Shown here: piece by piece, positions 17,101 to 28,134 of the stretch | Layout of the letters: each line of letters begins with the position of its first letter | Numbering within the stretch: position 1 is the first letter of the stretch | Assembly: GCA_948470475.1 (NCBI GenBank) | Contig: OX419337.1 | Location: 27,420,372 to 27,484,371, forward strand | Length of the DNA: 64,000 nt | Source of the DNA: Galaxea fascicularis | Lineage: Eukaryota > Cnidaria > Anthozoa > Scleractinia > Euphylliidae | Direction: 5' to 3' | The notes under the pieces: model-generated | Seen by the model: the letters and a program-made list of their open reading frames with translations, nothing else | Databases searched by the model: none | What the model was told of the DNA's origin: nothing | Translations under genes and position numbers: made by a program

Positions 17101-20100
17101 GTTTTTCGACAGCCACTTTTCCCTCAGGGGAGGACGTGTTAGATTTCCTGTTTTTTACTTCATCTTCAGCCTCAGGCGTTTGGGAAGGTTTAATCAAGTT
17201 CTTAATTGGAATTTAATGAACCTTGGATCCCGCACTTAGATTAAATGTCACCTTGGTGACGGATTGGTGTCTCGCGGTACCACCTAAGACGCTACGTTTC
17301 ATAAGGCAATTTGATATCGCGTGATATTCAGATTTTTTCGCGTGACTCTGAAAGCAACTCAGTTGTATTAGCAAGTGAAACCGTTTCGAACCTCATCTAA
17401 AAAGTAACAGATCGCGGAAGGGAATTGCATCTTCAAAACATGCTAGAGTTGCCCGTCGACTCGGTTAGTTTGAGCTTCGGATTAGCGAGGTAATTACGCT
17501 AAAGACGCCGGCGAATGCTCTCACAATGGAACTCTTCTCTCCACCAATCCATCGAAGACTTAGCGGCTTTATTTCACGACAAAACCAACTAACTGCATGT
17601 TGTTTTGAAATCAAGAAGTTCGAAAACACAGGACGCAGCCACTCGATGTCTCTTGATCTCCGCTCTAAGCATGGTTCTTTCCTCCCTGATAAATCGCTTA
17701 TTTTTAGCATACCGCTGGAATCAAATTTCTTGCGGATTAGCAAGACTCTTGAGTGAAAGCCTCGGCTGGAACGTACTCAGTGGAATCGATTACAAATATC
17801 TGCAGCATTTTAGTCGTATAAGGACCTGTGAAGACGTGATTGAGTTCTTGGAACTCTTATTCACTAAAAAGATGAGTCTTTTCTTCTCAGATTGCGGACT
17901 AGCAACAGGTAAGGCCTTCTGTGGTAAACTCTCGCTCTACGGTGACTACATTAACGCAGCCTTTAAAATGATTTCCGCTCCTTAGTTTGCGAAAGAAGGT
18001 ATTTGTTTTATGAAATCCGAATGTTAGCATGTCGCTGTTATGATACTTCCTCTCTTTTCATATTGTTATAGTTAACGTATTTGTGGGCATTGCCAACAAG
18101 TAACATGTAGTCTACCTAACACCAAACAGCAATTTGTACACTCAGTGTTTCTAAAATTACATGCATATGTTGACCTATGTTGTGTTTACAGCAAGGCGAT
18201 CAGTCAATTATGAATGCGAGTTTTCTGATCCACAGCCAGAACTCTTGCAACCTAATGCTTTATATTCAGTGTACTCGTAGTGCGAGTCTCTTCAAGTCTT
18301 TTGACTCTGACTCCCGGGAGCTACATAAACCTCATCTTGAAGACAATTTTAGGTGATAACTGGGATCAACGGACAACAAGATTCAATACGGACAAAAGAT
18401 CTACAGAAATGTTTCCGACTACCAAGGCTTGAAAACATCTAAAATAAAATGTGGGTATTCTTCTCAAGGTCCTTCTCTCGATGGTGTGTTTGATGGACAG
18501 TTCGTTTTGCGAGAGGGGCTATTTCTTGGCTGAGGAACGTAACAAATCTCCGTTGGATTTAACGATTAAGGGGATTTCACCGACGGGAAGCTACATTTTG
18601 GCTGGCAACTTAATTTGGCAATTTTTTAAAGGTTGCTACTCAGAAGTAAAGCAATTAGAAATGGCCAGTAGTCATAGTAAAACAATGGAACAGTATAAAG
18701 AAAAACCAGTTTCTGTTGAATTCAAGATGGAGAAGCGATAGACACGCAATATTTAGTCTATGACAAATTGTGAATTAACCGGCGCCAGCGGTTTCCAAAG
18801 GAACAAAGGTTACTTTTCTACAATGCTAGGAGAAAGGATATTTTCTACTATACTCCAAAGAAAAGGAAAACGGAAACGTTCCTATGTAGACTTGAAATAA
18901 ATATTTTCGTCTAAGTAAACAAGAGAACCATGTTTCGGCGACAAAAATCTGATTATTGTGACCTTTTAAGCTAAGTGCAGATAGCGGCAGACTGTTATCA
19001 GACGTTTGTCAATTTGTAGAGTGCGTTCATTCCAGGAAAACACATTCTTCAGCGAGGATTATCGATTGAAGAGGTACCGCGGGCGAACTTCAGCAAGCAG
19101 AAAAAATAGGCGTCGGTTTCGTTTGAGCTCTAGTGACTCTTCCAGGGGCGGATCCAGGATATTGAGAAAGAGGGGGCCGGTCACTGAAATTGGGAATTCA
19201 TTAACTTAGTAACCGCGCAAGCATGTGCAAAACTGGTGCGCAGTCTTCCTCACAATTAACTACTCGTCTGCTTCCATTCATTTTTTTTTAGCATTTTTGA
19301 ATCTACGTCATTTTTTAAAAATTAAGAAAAAAATTTATTCAACAAAAGGGGGGACCGCGGCCCCCTCGGCCCACCCCTAAATCCGCCCCTGTCTTCATTT
19401 CTTCAGCCTGAGTTTGTGGCTTTCAATTATACGGTTACGGTTTAGGAGACAAAAACTCCAGCATCAACCTGTAAGCATGATAAACAATATCACACTACTT
19501 ACGGTGGTGTACTGTTCGATAGGTTTCGTTTGATAGGTTACGGTTGAAGTTTATGGGCAGATACAGCTGTCCCACACCTATATACGATCTTGATTAGAAC
19601 GATAAGACAAGTTCTATTCTGCACCCTTCTAGAAGCGAATCTGACCCTGCCTAGCTAACTCCCGTAAAATGAGCAAACTGACTGTATGTTTGAAAGAAGC
19701 CAAAAAAAAAAAATGGCGTTTCCAAACCCAAACTATTTCAGTTTCAAATCCCCTGCTCTTCCATCCCAACTTCAAAACAATTTATGAACTCAAACTACCT
19801 CTGTTCGCAGATCGTTTAGGTGTCTCCAACCCGACGTCACGTGACAAATTCCTCTCCGCTGTTCATGAGCTGAAGTTGTTCGGTGGTCCTGTTCCAGATG
19901 AAAGGCAGTTTCGCCTTAACGTTCAAGGTGGGAATAACAAGGTGGTCACGCCACGAACAAAGAAGAGATCGCTTCCGGCCAGGCCACCGAACATGCAACT
20001 GCATGAGGGTAAGATTCTAAATCTCGTTATTTCATCGATCGTGAGGCGAAGAGAAGAAACGAAATAAGTACCTCTCAGTAAGTTTCGTGCGAATGGTCAC

Positions 20101-23100
20101 ACTTAAAAATTTCATCGCCAGAGTCAAGACTGACAAGATTTAGAACACACAATAAACAGCACAACATGAAAGAACTGCCAAGTAGCTGTCATGTGGATGG
20201 TCACATTTTAGAATTTCATCCACAGACTCAAAAGTTAGAACCGCAATCTACAGCACAATAAACGTTACCACATGAAAGTACTGCTCAGTGGCTTTCATTT
20301 GAATGGTCACACTTAAGAAATTCATCCACAGACTCAAAACTTAGAACCACTGACCTTGTACTCAGTGCATCATAGCAAAGAACTGCTAAGTAGCTTTCCG
20401 ACTGCTTCCGTAAGAAGTGTCAGAGCAAAATTAGGTCAAGAGGTGTTTTAGGGAGATTTCAGTGTAAATCTGTTGTTGTATGTTTTTTTTTTTCAGGGAT
20501 TCTCACCTCACATGTCTTGGACGCTATCGACCGAAAAACGCCGCAAGAGGTTCTCCATGAGCAAAACGAGAACATGATCCAAGATCCGGAAAAGGTAACC
20601 ATAGTGTGTAGACAATTGGCTGTTGAAAGTAGTTCTCATTTGCTTTGGTTTTGCGTCACTTCACTCTCTGGTTGGTTAGCAAAACGCGTGCTACATTCCT
20701 AACCGAAGAGCTTAAACCAAAACCAATCGTGAATTGCTCGCGCATTTTCCCGCGCTTAGCGGGTCGGCTATGTGTGATTGCTTCGAATTCTGATTGGCTC
20801 ATTGCGCTGTTTGTGTTTGTGCTGATTTTACACAATTGTTACCTTGATTTATTTTGGCTCTATGATCTTAACTTTCAGGGTAAAGTTAAAGTGCACACCA
20901 CAGGGCTTCAACCTGATTCAGAATATATAACCATGGAAATCACAAACAAGACAACAAGGTATTTCACAGAACATTCGTATCGGCAATCTGCGATCATAGT
21001 AAAATCAGGGTTTTAGTAGAACTCCGTTTGAATGACGCATGCGTTTGGTGTGAACGGATATAAGCTGAGAGCCCTTTGTATAAGTGCATAGGCGGTTTTA
21101 ATTGTCAAGAGGGCACGACTTTTTTAATGTAAACACGTCAGGTAACAGAGCCCGCTAGTGAGTCAAAGTGATATAAATGTAAGAAATATTTCGTAGGCCA
21201 GAACGTAAGAACAAAGGAACTACTTCAGACAAAAACGTATCAGCTTTAAGACAGTGAAAAGTTGAAAAGTTGAAAATTAACGTTGAATTAGAACAATCCA
21301 GTAAGACGTCATCAATTCATTTAGTTCTTTTTTGGTTGCAGTAAAGAGCTTGTCAGTTTACTCCTGGCGAAATGCGATGCGGGTTCGAAGGATCAGAATT
21401 TGTTCTACATAGCAGTGGAAATTGGAATTCAAAAGAAAGGTATCGCTGAACTCTATTTAGTAAATTGAGCGAGCTTAAGTAATGCGCATACTCATTACAT
21501 TACCCATACATTACACTAATTTCCAAAAAAATTCAATACTGGTTTTCCTGGAGTGAACATTAAATAAATATTATATTGACAAAAACCTGTGTGATTTCAA
21601 AATGGGTGTAATAAAGTGGTAATTGAACTTCGTGTCGTGCAATTTTGGTCTAAAATCATACTTGTTATTTCAAATCGAACTCGCGCTGCGCGCTTGTTCG
21701 ATTTTGAAATCAGGCGTATGATTTCAGAACAAATTGCACTCCACTTGGTTCAATTACCATTATTAATTAATCTACCGATTCAGTTCCCGGAAATTGAATT
21801 CTGTGTAATTAACTTCTTCACTGAAAAAATACTAAACAAGGATGTTCTCCTAGATTCCAGTCTCCCCATATCTCAGATGATGGTGCTAGCTGACGATGCC
21901 CACCCTTTGGAGATTCAATCCCGTCAGGCAATGGGAGAGGCCAAGTGAGTTTCAACAATAAACGCACATTTCTTTGACCCCTGTGATTTGGTACATGGAA
22001 CTAGTATTACGCCGAATCGCTGTTGTTGTCGGAAAGAAATCAGTTGCTAGACTTTAACGTTAAATTGCTTTGTCTCGTAAAAGTTCTCTGACCTTAACTT
22101 TTAAGGCAACAACCATCCTGCCGGCCTTTTTCAGTTATTTTTAAAATTTGTAGAGAAAACTCCTCATCATCTTAATGCAATAAAGCAGCTGATAATTGTC
22201 AAAAGAGCTTTTCTGTGCTACCCTCAGTTTGAAACCTATTTGTTCCAAAGAAAACAACTAGTTTACAAAATGTGGAAATTAAGTTGAAAATGTTGTGTGC
22301 GCAACAATTTGGTTAAGCTCCATTTTTATTCAAAATTGAAGAGGACAACGAGACCACGAAACAAAATTGTGATAGAATAATTGCTTCTTTATTCGTCACT
22401 TAAACTTGAAGCCATGACCTTCAAAACGAGACTTTGTAAAGTACTAGCGCCGATTAAACAGAAAAAAATTTGTCTAGCAATCAACTAGAAATAATAATGA
22501 GGCGTCTTGCTAGGGAAGTGTTCGCACTCGTGCAGGAGGGCATGGAAACGTAACGGTAGAGCGATCACGCGAAGACGACTCACGTAGCATAACCACGAAG
22601 CTCTTGTAGCCAAGGTGTTTTCTTGGGCGGGTTCCTGTTTCACTAAAGTAAACGAGGCACCACTAGAGCCACGTTTAAAAAGACGCCATCTTTCAATTTT
22701 AGCTACCCGACGGTTATTCAGAATCTTGATTGAAAGTAAAAGAAGGTGTACATTTTGTCGGCACGCCTTGATCGGAAATAACTGCTCTTCACAGATCACA
22801 GCTTTGTACTTTGGTTTTAATAACCTTGGCAGCCCAGAGCTGTATATTTTTAATGGTCTGCAAAACTATTTATGCATTTTGTGTGAGGAGCTATTACAGT
22901 GAGTAGGATAGGGTTCCCTGTATCGCGCCTCCGGCTTTGTATTCTTACAGAAGCCTTTTAAACATTGCAGGTTTCATTTGAAAATGAGAAGTGGTGGAAT
23001 TTTGCGTGTTCAAGCTGGAATTCTGAGTCCTGGGGTAAGCCTGTGTTTTAGAAACCAATACCACTACACAGAAAGGCCTCATAAATAACACAAAAACATT

Positions 23101-26100
23101 GTTGTAATGCGTTTACGAGGAACGTGCAGGTATTTCAGGTTAAGTGTTTTCGGCTTTAAGAATAAAGACTATAATAGTAATTAAAGACAACCTAGTTTGT
23201 CTAGACGTATCGCCCAAGGCAATGGATATGGTGTGAAACCAGCATTCAAACGTGGTTATCACAATATACTGAAAAAGTCTTCAAGATAATTCGTTTTTGC
23301 ACTGAGCTAATTCGTTTTACAAACCACATAGCTAGCTACACATACATAGGAAAGGCTACTCTATAAGGTTCAGAGTACTGCGATGCTCTACTTACATCGA
23401 CATACTTTGAGACTTCTACCACAGACTTAAACGTTAGAACTACCTTAAACAGCATAAGAAACAGCACCACCTGAAATGGACAGCTCAGTAGCTTTCATTT
23501 CAATGATCCGGCACACTTTAGGATTTGATCCAAAGACTCAAATCAAAGAACCACCTTGTACAGCATAATACACAGTACCACAGGAAAGTACTGCTCAGTA
23601 GCTTTCATTTAAATGGTCACACTTTAGGATTTCATACACCTACCAGGGGCGGATTTAGGGGTGGGCCGAGGGGGCCGCCCCCCCCCCCCCTTTTGTTGAA
23701 TTTTTTTTTTTAATTTTTAAAAAATGACGTAGATTCAAAAATCCTAAAAAAAAATGAATGGAAGCAGACGAGTAGTTAATTGCGAGGAAGACTGCGCACA
23801 AGTTTTGCACATGCTTGCGCGGTTACTAAGCTAATGAATTCCCAATTTCAGTGACCAGCCTACACGATACAGTGTACACAGTTTAATCAGCACCACGAAA
23901 TAATTGCTGCTTTGTAGCTTTCACATCTGAATGGCCATACCTCATTATTTCTTCCACAAACTTCTACCTGCATAATTTATGAATTAAGTTAAACTTTACT
24001 CAGAGAAGGATTCAATCACAATAGCTGAGAAAAATAATCTCTTTTTACCAACTATCTTTAAGGCAACGTATAAGTGTGTGCAGGTGTCTCGTCGAACAAG
24101 GGCTGATGAAGTGGTGAAGATGATTTTGTCCGGTTATGGAAGTGATGAGCCGCCAGAGAAGTTTGTTCTCGTGGAGAGTTTGACAGACTCAGAAGGTAAG
24201 AGAAAGATTAGTCTGCACCAACACTGAAATACGGATTCTTCTTAGAAAACCAGAGTGGTTACAGAAGTTAAGCCCATGCGGGGGCTGCACTGTTAAAAAT
24301 TCCGCATTCACACAATTGTCTTCAGATTGTTTTACGTGAATACGCGGATTCGATCGATCACGAAAACTAGATAATGTAATGTGCACATGAGACAAAACAT
24401 TACAAGCCGTCTTTAAAAGTTTGCATTGCGACAATGTTCAGCCAATGCCATCCGTATGGCGATCGGATCGTTTCCCCGTCGCACGGATGCGTTTTTAAAA
24501 GTTTTTATTCTGGCAACCGTTTTCACCGCACGTTTGCATTTTCGGTGCACATGTTGTTGACGGATGAAAACGAAATCCGGAAAACTTTTGCGTTTTCTAA
24601 GAAGCAGACTTCCTATTTGATTGGACTGCTCCTTTTCTTTACTATTTGTTCAACTGTTACTATTTCACTTTTGGCGAGCTGAATAAACCTACCACTGCTA
24701 CCTCAAAAAACCAAAACGTCTCCGATTACTGCGAGGAAAAATGTTCATTTTCCTTCTAAAGGAAACAGTCAAAACTGTTGCTCTAGCACCGTCTTTTTCT
24801 GTTCCCATTCTTTACCTTTGACGATCGGGAGCCTCGCATATTTGGTCACCACGCTAGTCTCACTTAAGTAAGAAAATCAATCATCTGAACTCTCCGACGA
24901 AGATAAATCCCATTCGCTGCAAGCTTTTGTGAGTCATTATTGGCGCTTTTCGTTTCAGTTGGTCGAATACTAGAGGCAGACGAGTGCCCGCTTGAGTTGC
25001 AGTCTCGATGGAGTATGGGAGAACAGAGAACATTTACTTTAACCCAAGCTGAGTTCGAAGTAAGTAAAGAAAATCCTTTGGGAGCGGGTTGGAGGTTTGA
25101 TTAATTTGATTGATTATTGTTTGATTGTTTTGATTGTATGATTGATTCTGGAACGTCTTTTAAGCTGGTTTTTATGTAATTGCGACGTTATACAAGACTG
25201 CTATTCTTTTGAAATGTCAAGAGCTGTTTTTTTTTTTTATCATTGTATTGAGAATTGTTTCATCGTCTCTGTGCTTTGTAATATGATTGTAACTGGAGAC
25301 CACACAAGTACGCCTCGCGTACCAATTTTCAGCCGCGCTTTAATGCAAGAGAGGATAATGGGACATTAGGGACATTATCCTCTCCTGTTTAATGACAACA
25401 CTGGCACAATGGTTCTTAGTTTGTTCAATCACGTCTGAAACAACTAAGCCCGGAACAATGATCTCAGTTCCCTTTTAATTATCTGTACTCTGATAACCTG
25501 CCGGAGTTACGTCGTGACAGAAGTGTAAAGAGATATTTCAATACTGATCATATTCATTAATGATTTTCAGGGTGTTCTTCAGAATGACGATAAAACAGTT
25601 GACTCTTTAGAGGACTCTCCCACTGACTTCAACAAGAACTCTTTGAACAATGATCAACACAGCAACTCTGAAGGAGAAGGAAAAGAGAGCACAGATCGGA
25701 AGCGGAGAACTTCAATAGACGCTCTCGACCTGCAAGTTGTGAACGAAGCCATTCAACCTAAACGCAAAGTGTCGCAGATCGACAACTTGAGGCACAAATT
25801 TCAAGAATATCACCGTGAGGTCCATCGGAAGACAAGTAGCATTGCTGCGGTTGATGAGTCGGGTATTTCCGATGACGGACCGAAGAAGCGAAAAGTGTCG
25901 CAGATTGATCGTTTTCGGAGCAAGTTTCTTGCTTATGCAAATAACGGTGGGAAAGGAGAGACGCCCAGTACTCTTAACATATTAATCGAGAAAGGGCCTG
26001 ATAACAACATTGAAAGCACTACTACGACAAAGTGTCCTCCATCGCGCGCGGAGTCCTCCGATGGCGAAGACCTTCCGCGGTTTTCCTCCTCTCCACCATC

Positions 26101-27903
26101 TCATCTTCGCAGTGATAACAAAGACAATGATAATGGTTCTCCACAGGACAGCAAAACTGTACAAACACAAAACCAAAAGGTTCACAAGATATCACACCCG
26201 CCTCATCTCACTTTAGCTACTGTTCTTCAATATTCAAAACTTGTGACAGTGACTCTTAACAGAGAGCCGGGCGAAGGCTGGGGCATAGAGCTGGTTCATG
26301 TTACCCAAACTGGCTCTTCGATGAGCCAAAATGATAAGGGCGAAAAAGACGAGGAGAAAGTCGTTTATGTTCGCCATAATGGCATTGGACAGAATTCTAT
26401 CATCAATAGCACGCCTACAACTGATTCTAGCGTAGACTTGTTTACTCCATCTGGTGATAGCTCACCGTGTTCTCCCAGCAGCTCAGATTCCAGTGAACAC
26501 GAGATAGCCACAATATTAGGAACAACCTTTCTCTCTAGCGTTGATATCGATAAGTCTGTGGATGATATGCGGCATATTGTACACAAGCAGAACCTTAGAC
26601 GGAGAATGGGAGTAACGCAGCCCCCTGGTTCAAGTAATTACAACCAATCCCGTCCTGATTCAAGTCCTATTCTATCAAGGCCTGGGTCAGCGTCTCATGT
26701 TAGAGCAATCAATCCCCTTCCCCAGCGACCTTCTTCTGCGCTTGCGCAATGGAGGAAAGACGGGAGTCCTCAGCCTCGTCCTGGAGTGCGCATAGTTGCA
26801 CTAACGGAGGGAGGAGTAGCAGCGGAAAGTGGTGAACTGGCTATTGATGACATAATTGTTGAGGTGAGGAAAAGGACACTAGTCTGTCTTATTAAGAAGG
26901 ACAAAATTCAATTAGGTGTTACTCAGTAGGCTTATCGTTCTCTTCTTGCAGCACATATTGTACTGACGCAGATGACATCAGGCAATGTTCACACGGGCGC
27001 TTTACCGTTGTAAAACTCTTCGATACGTTTATGTTTACCGTTTACACTGCAACGATTGCAAAACTAGTTCACGTTCACACAAAGCCCTTATATGCCATCT
27101 GTTTATACGATAAACGACTGTGGCGTGGACTCATCATGTATGAATAAATGAAATTGTTATTTATAAAGCTCAATTCCTTTCTCAGATTAATGGACGCTTC
27201 GTTCTCAATTCGCCGCTTGAACCCGTAATTGCTGCAATGCAGGAGAGCAACACTGTAACAATGGTGGTGGCAAGAGCCAAATCCGAGGTCAGTATCCACC
27301 GTGACAGCGTTTGCTGCTATGATCAGCATCCTCTTGTGAGGCTGTTTCTTGCGCTTGGTACTCTTCTGACAAACCAAATTTGTGCCAAAGCTAGAGAGCC
27401 AAAAACACCCTGTTGGAGCATTTTGGGCATCCATGTGGTGATGCTCAGTAGACCAGGTCTTGTTTCTTTTCTACTGTGGTTTTGTTTTAACAAAACTCTG
27501 GACTAGATGTTCAGAGGCGCAACGGCTGGAACTGCAACGTCGTTGTGCGGTTGTAAGATCTCGTAAACGCACTAAAAGAATCAAATAGAAGTTGATCGAG
27601 TTTTTCCGTAGTCAAATGTACGAGAAATAAATCTGCAAAGGTTTTCAACCTAATAGAATTCAAAAGGGTGACTGACAATGTGTTACCTTTTCTCTTTTTC
27701 AAAAAAAGGAAAACAAAACGGATTGCAAAGATGACATCAAAGCGTTGACGTTACAGATACAAAACCTGGTCACCAGAGTCACCGAAATGCAGAACGACTT
27801 GAAGAAGAAAGATGACAAGATAAAGACCTTGAAGAAAATGGTGAAGAAAAACAGTGCGGATAGTAAAGGAAAAATTTACGAATCTGTTCAAGTTCTTGTA
27901 TAA
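14197..27903 (+). CDS. SAM - RA - RA - PDZ - coiled-coil scaffold protein, 13 exons, 871 aa
   Basis: Exons: 14197-14308, 14440-14490, 19811-20008, 20497-20594, 20879-20958, 21342-21439, 21854-21944, 22971-23034, 24063-24195, 24959-25059, 25571-26863, 27186-27287, 27709-27903. All phases agree (2616 nt). SAM domain, residues ~12-78: WNEREVYRWLKLKGLAKLW, then IDGKVLLQTTSQYL, then LGVSNPTSRDKFLSAV. Ras-association-like domain 1, ~154-264; domain 2, ~265-342. Each carries a PLE[IL]QSR...MGE block near its end. A low-complexity part (~343-560) repeats KRKVSQID. PDZ strand 1 is at ~565-586 (GWGIEL as carboxylate loop) and the rest at ~747-807. A Lys/Glu-rich coiled coil ends the protein. RA domains bind Ras/Rap GTPases, SAM domains oligomerise, and PDZ domains bind C-terminal tails, so a cortical or nuclear signalling scaffold is inferred. 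Afadin (RA-RA..PDZ, no SAM) and CNK (SAM..PDZ, no RA) are the nearest architectures I know. Upstream non-coding exons are possible. Confidence 0.82.
15334..15444. mobile_element. Perfect palindromic MITE, 111 bp, 9-bp target duplication
   Basis: Two 54-nt arms are exactly complementary around a 3-nt loop (CGC). The termini are TAGCCTGCG...CGCAGGCTA. The element is bracketed by the identical 9-mer TCTGCTTAC at 15325-15333 and 15445-15453, proving transposition. A 9-bp target duplication suggests Mutator-like (MULE) mobilisation; that assignment is inference. No coding capacity. Confidence 0.92.
16645..16753. mobile_element. Near-perfect palindromic MITE, 109 bp, 9-bp target duplication
   Basis: Arms of 53 nt with one mismatch (C versus A, at about position 40 of the arm) surround a TTA loop. 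Termini TAGCCTGCG...CGCAGGCTA match the element at 15334. The 9-mer CTATTACCT is exactly repeated at 16636-16644 and 16754-16762. The body differs from the 15334 copy at many positions while keeping the same layout, so this is a diverged member of the same family. Confidence 0.92.
19143..19391 (+). mobile_element. hAT-like MITE, complete copy
   Basis: Ends are CAGGGGCGGATCCAGGA and, in reverse complement, CAGGGGCGGATTTAGGGG. The CAGGGGCGG terminus is typical of non-autonomous hAT elements in animals. A poly-A/T-rich middle and a G-run near the right end are present. An exact 8-bp target duplication could not be seen (only TCTTC is shared by the flanks). Confidence 0.7.
20085..20420 (+). repeat. 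~105-bp satellite, about three tandem units, in intron 3 of the scaffold gene
   Basis: Units share GAATGGTCACACTTAA, TTCATCCACAGACTCAAAA, TTAGAACC and AACTGC[CT][AC]AGTAGCT or TACTGCTCAGTGGCT blocks. They fill most of the 488-bp intron 20009-20496. Related units occur at 23450-23640, 23870-23960, 31430-31548, 31918-32075 (reverse) and 54480-54640 (reverse), so this is a dispersed satellite family. Confidence 0.75.
20630..20870. mobile_element. MITE-like repeat occupying most of intron 4
   Basis: Starts CTCATTTGCTTTGGTTTTGC, contains CTCTCTGGTTGGTTAGCAAA and CAATCGTGAATTGCTCGCGC, and ends near TGATTGGCTCATTGCGCTG. Intron 4 is only 284 bp (20595-20878), so nearly the whole intron is this element. 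A diverged reverse copy lies at about 45255-45360 in an INVS intron. Confidence 0.55.
21611..21775. mobile_element. Foldback MITE, ~165 bp, in intron 6
   Basis: Left arm TGGTAATTGAAC...GTGCAATTTTGGTCTAAAATC pairs with right arm GATTTCAGAACAAATTGCAC...GTTCAATTACCA. An inner stem, TTTCAAATCGAAC with GTTCGATTTTGAAA, closes on GCGCTGCGCGC. It lies about 80 bp upstream of exon 7. Several mismatches show that it is old. Confidence 0.75.
23400..23965 (+). repeat. Satellite block interrupted by a hAT-like MITE (intron 8)
   Basis: Satellite units related to 20085-20420 run from about 23400 to 23643 (CAGTAGCTTTCATTT, ATGGTCACACTTTAGGATTT). A truncated reverse-oriented copy of the CAGGGGCGG MITE occupies 23644-23861. 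Satellite-like sequence resumes at about 23870-23960 (TTTGTAGCTTTCACATCTGAA). The order shows that the MITE landed inside an existing satellite array. Confidence 0.7.
23644..23861 (-). mobile_element. hAT-like MITE, truncated reverse copy
   Basis: Starts CAGGGGCGGATTTAGGGGTG and matches the reverse complement of 19143-19391 as far as ...CCCAATTTCAGTGACC. The last ~35 bp and the other terminus are missing. It contains a run of about 13 C residues. Same intron set of the same gene as the complete copy, in opposite orientation. Confidence 0.7.
24400..24605. repeat. Probable MITE remnant in intron 9
   Basis: Sequence with GATCGGATCGTTTCCCCGTC, CACGGATGCG and GACGGATGAAAACG. The ACGGATG motif occurs more than once in the block, as in an old inverted-repeat element. 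A second stretch of similar character (CGTTTATGTTTACCG, ACACTGCAACGATTGC) lies at 26985-27090 in intron 11. Class uncertain. Confidence 0.35.
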
Positions 27904-28128
27904 CACCATCAAGAACTCCACGACTTCAACGAGCAATTCACATACTTGAAAGTTAAGATCAGCACCAGTCAATCGAAGATTTGATCCGGAGTTTAAAGAG
28001 TTACTGATGGGCAGTTGACTTGCTTAATAGTTATTCATATTTAACTGCAAAACATCACTGAGACGAGATGCTCTGCATTCTCGGCAACAACGCTCAATTC
28101 ACAAATGACGACCATACGTTTAGAAACC

Positions 28129-28134
28129 AATAAA
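28129..28134 (+). terminator. Candidate polyadenylation signal of the scaffold gene
   Basis: AATAAA 226 nt after the stop codon at 27901-27903. A second AATAAA (in GATAAATAAACAG) lies near 28315-28320. Confidence 0.5.

Larger units (their letters stand above)
14491..19810 (+). other. 5.3-kb intron 2 of the scaffold gene
   Basis: This intron cuts the SAM domain between QYL and the following D. It holds two near-perfect palindromic elements (15334-15444 and 16645-16753) and a hAT-like MITE (19143-19391). A short stretch at 17465-17985 is open in three frames but matches nothing I recognise. The remainder shows no features. Confidence 0.7.

Noticed and set aside
17465..17985. Stretch open in three frames (92, 77 and 126 codons) inside intron 2 of the scaffold gene
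   Set aside because: No domain or family resemblance, no matching splice partners, and the SAM domain reads straight across without it. Kept only as an unexplained patch.
18451..18741. 96-codon ORF with a hydrophobic N terminus resembling a signal peptide
   Set aside because: It begins with GTG, not ATG, has no homology I recognise and lies in the same intron.
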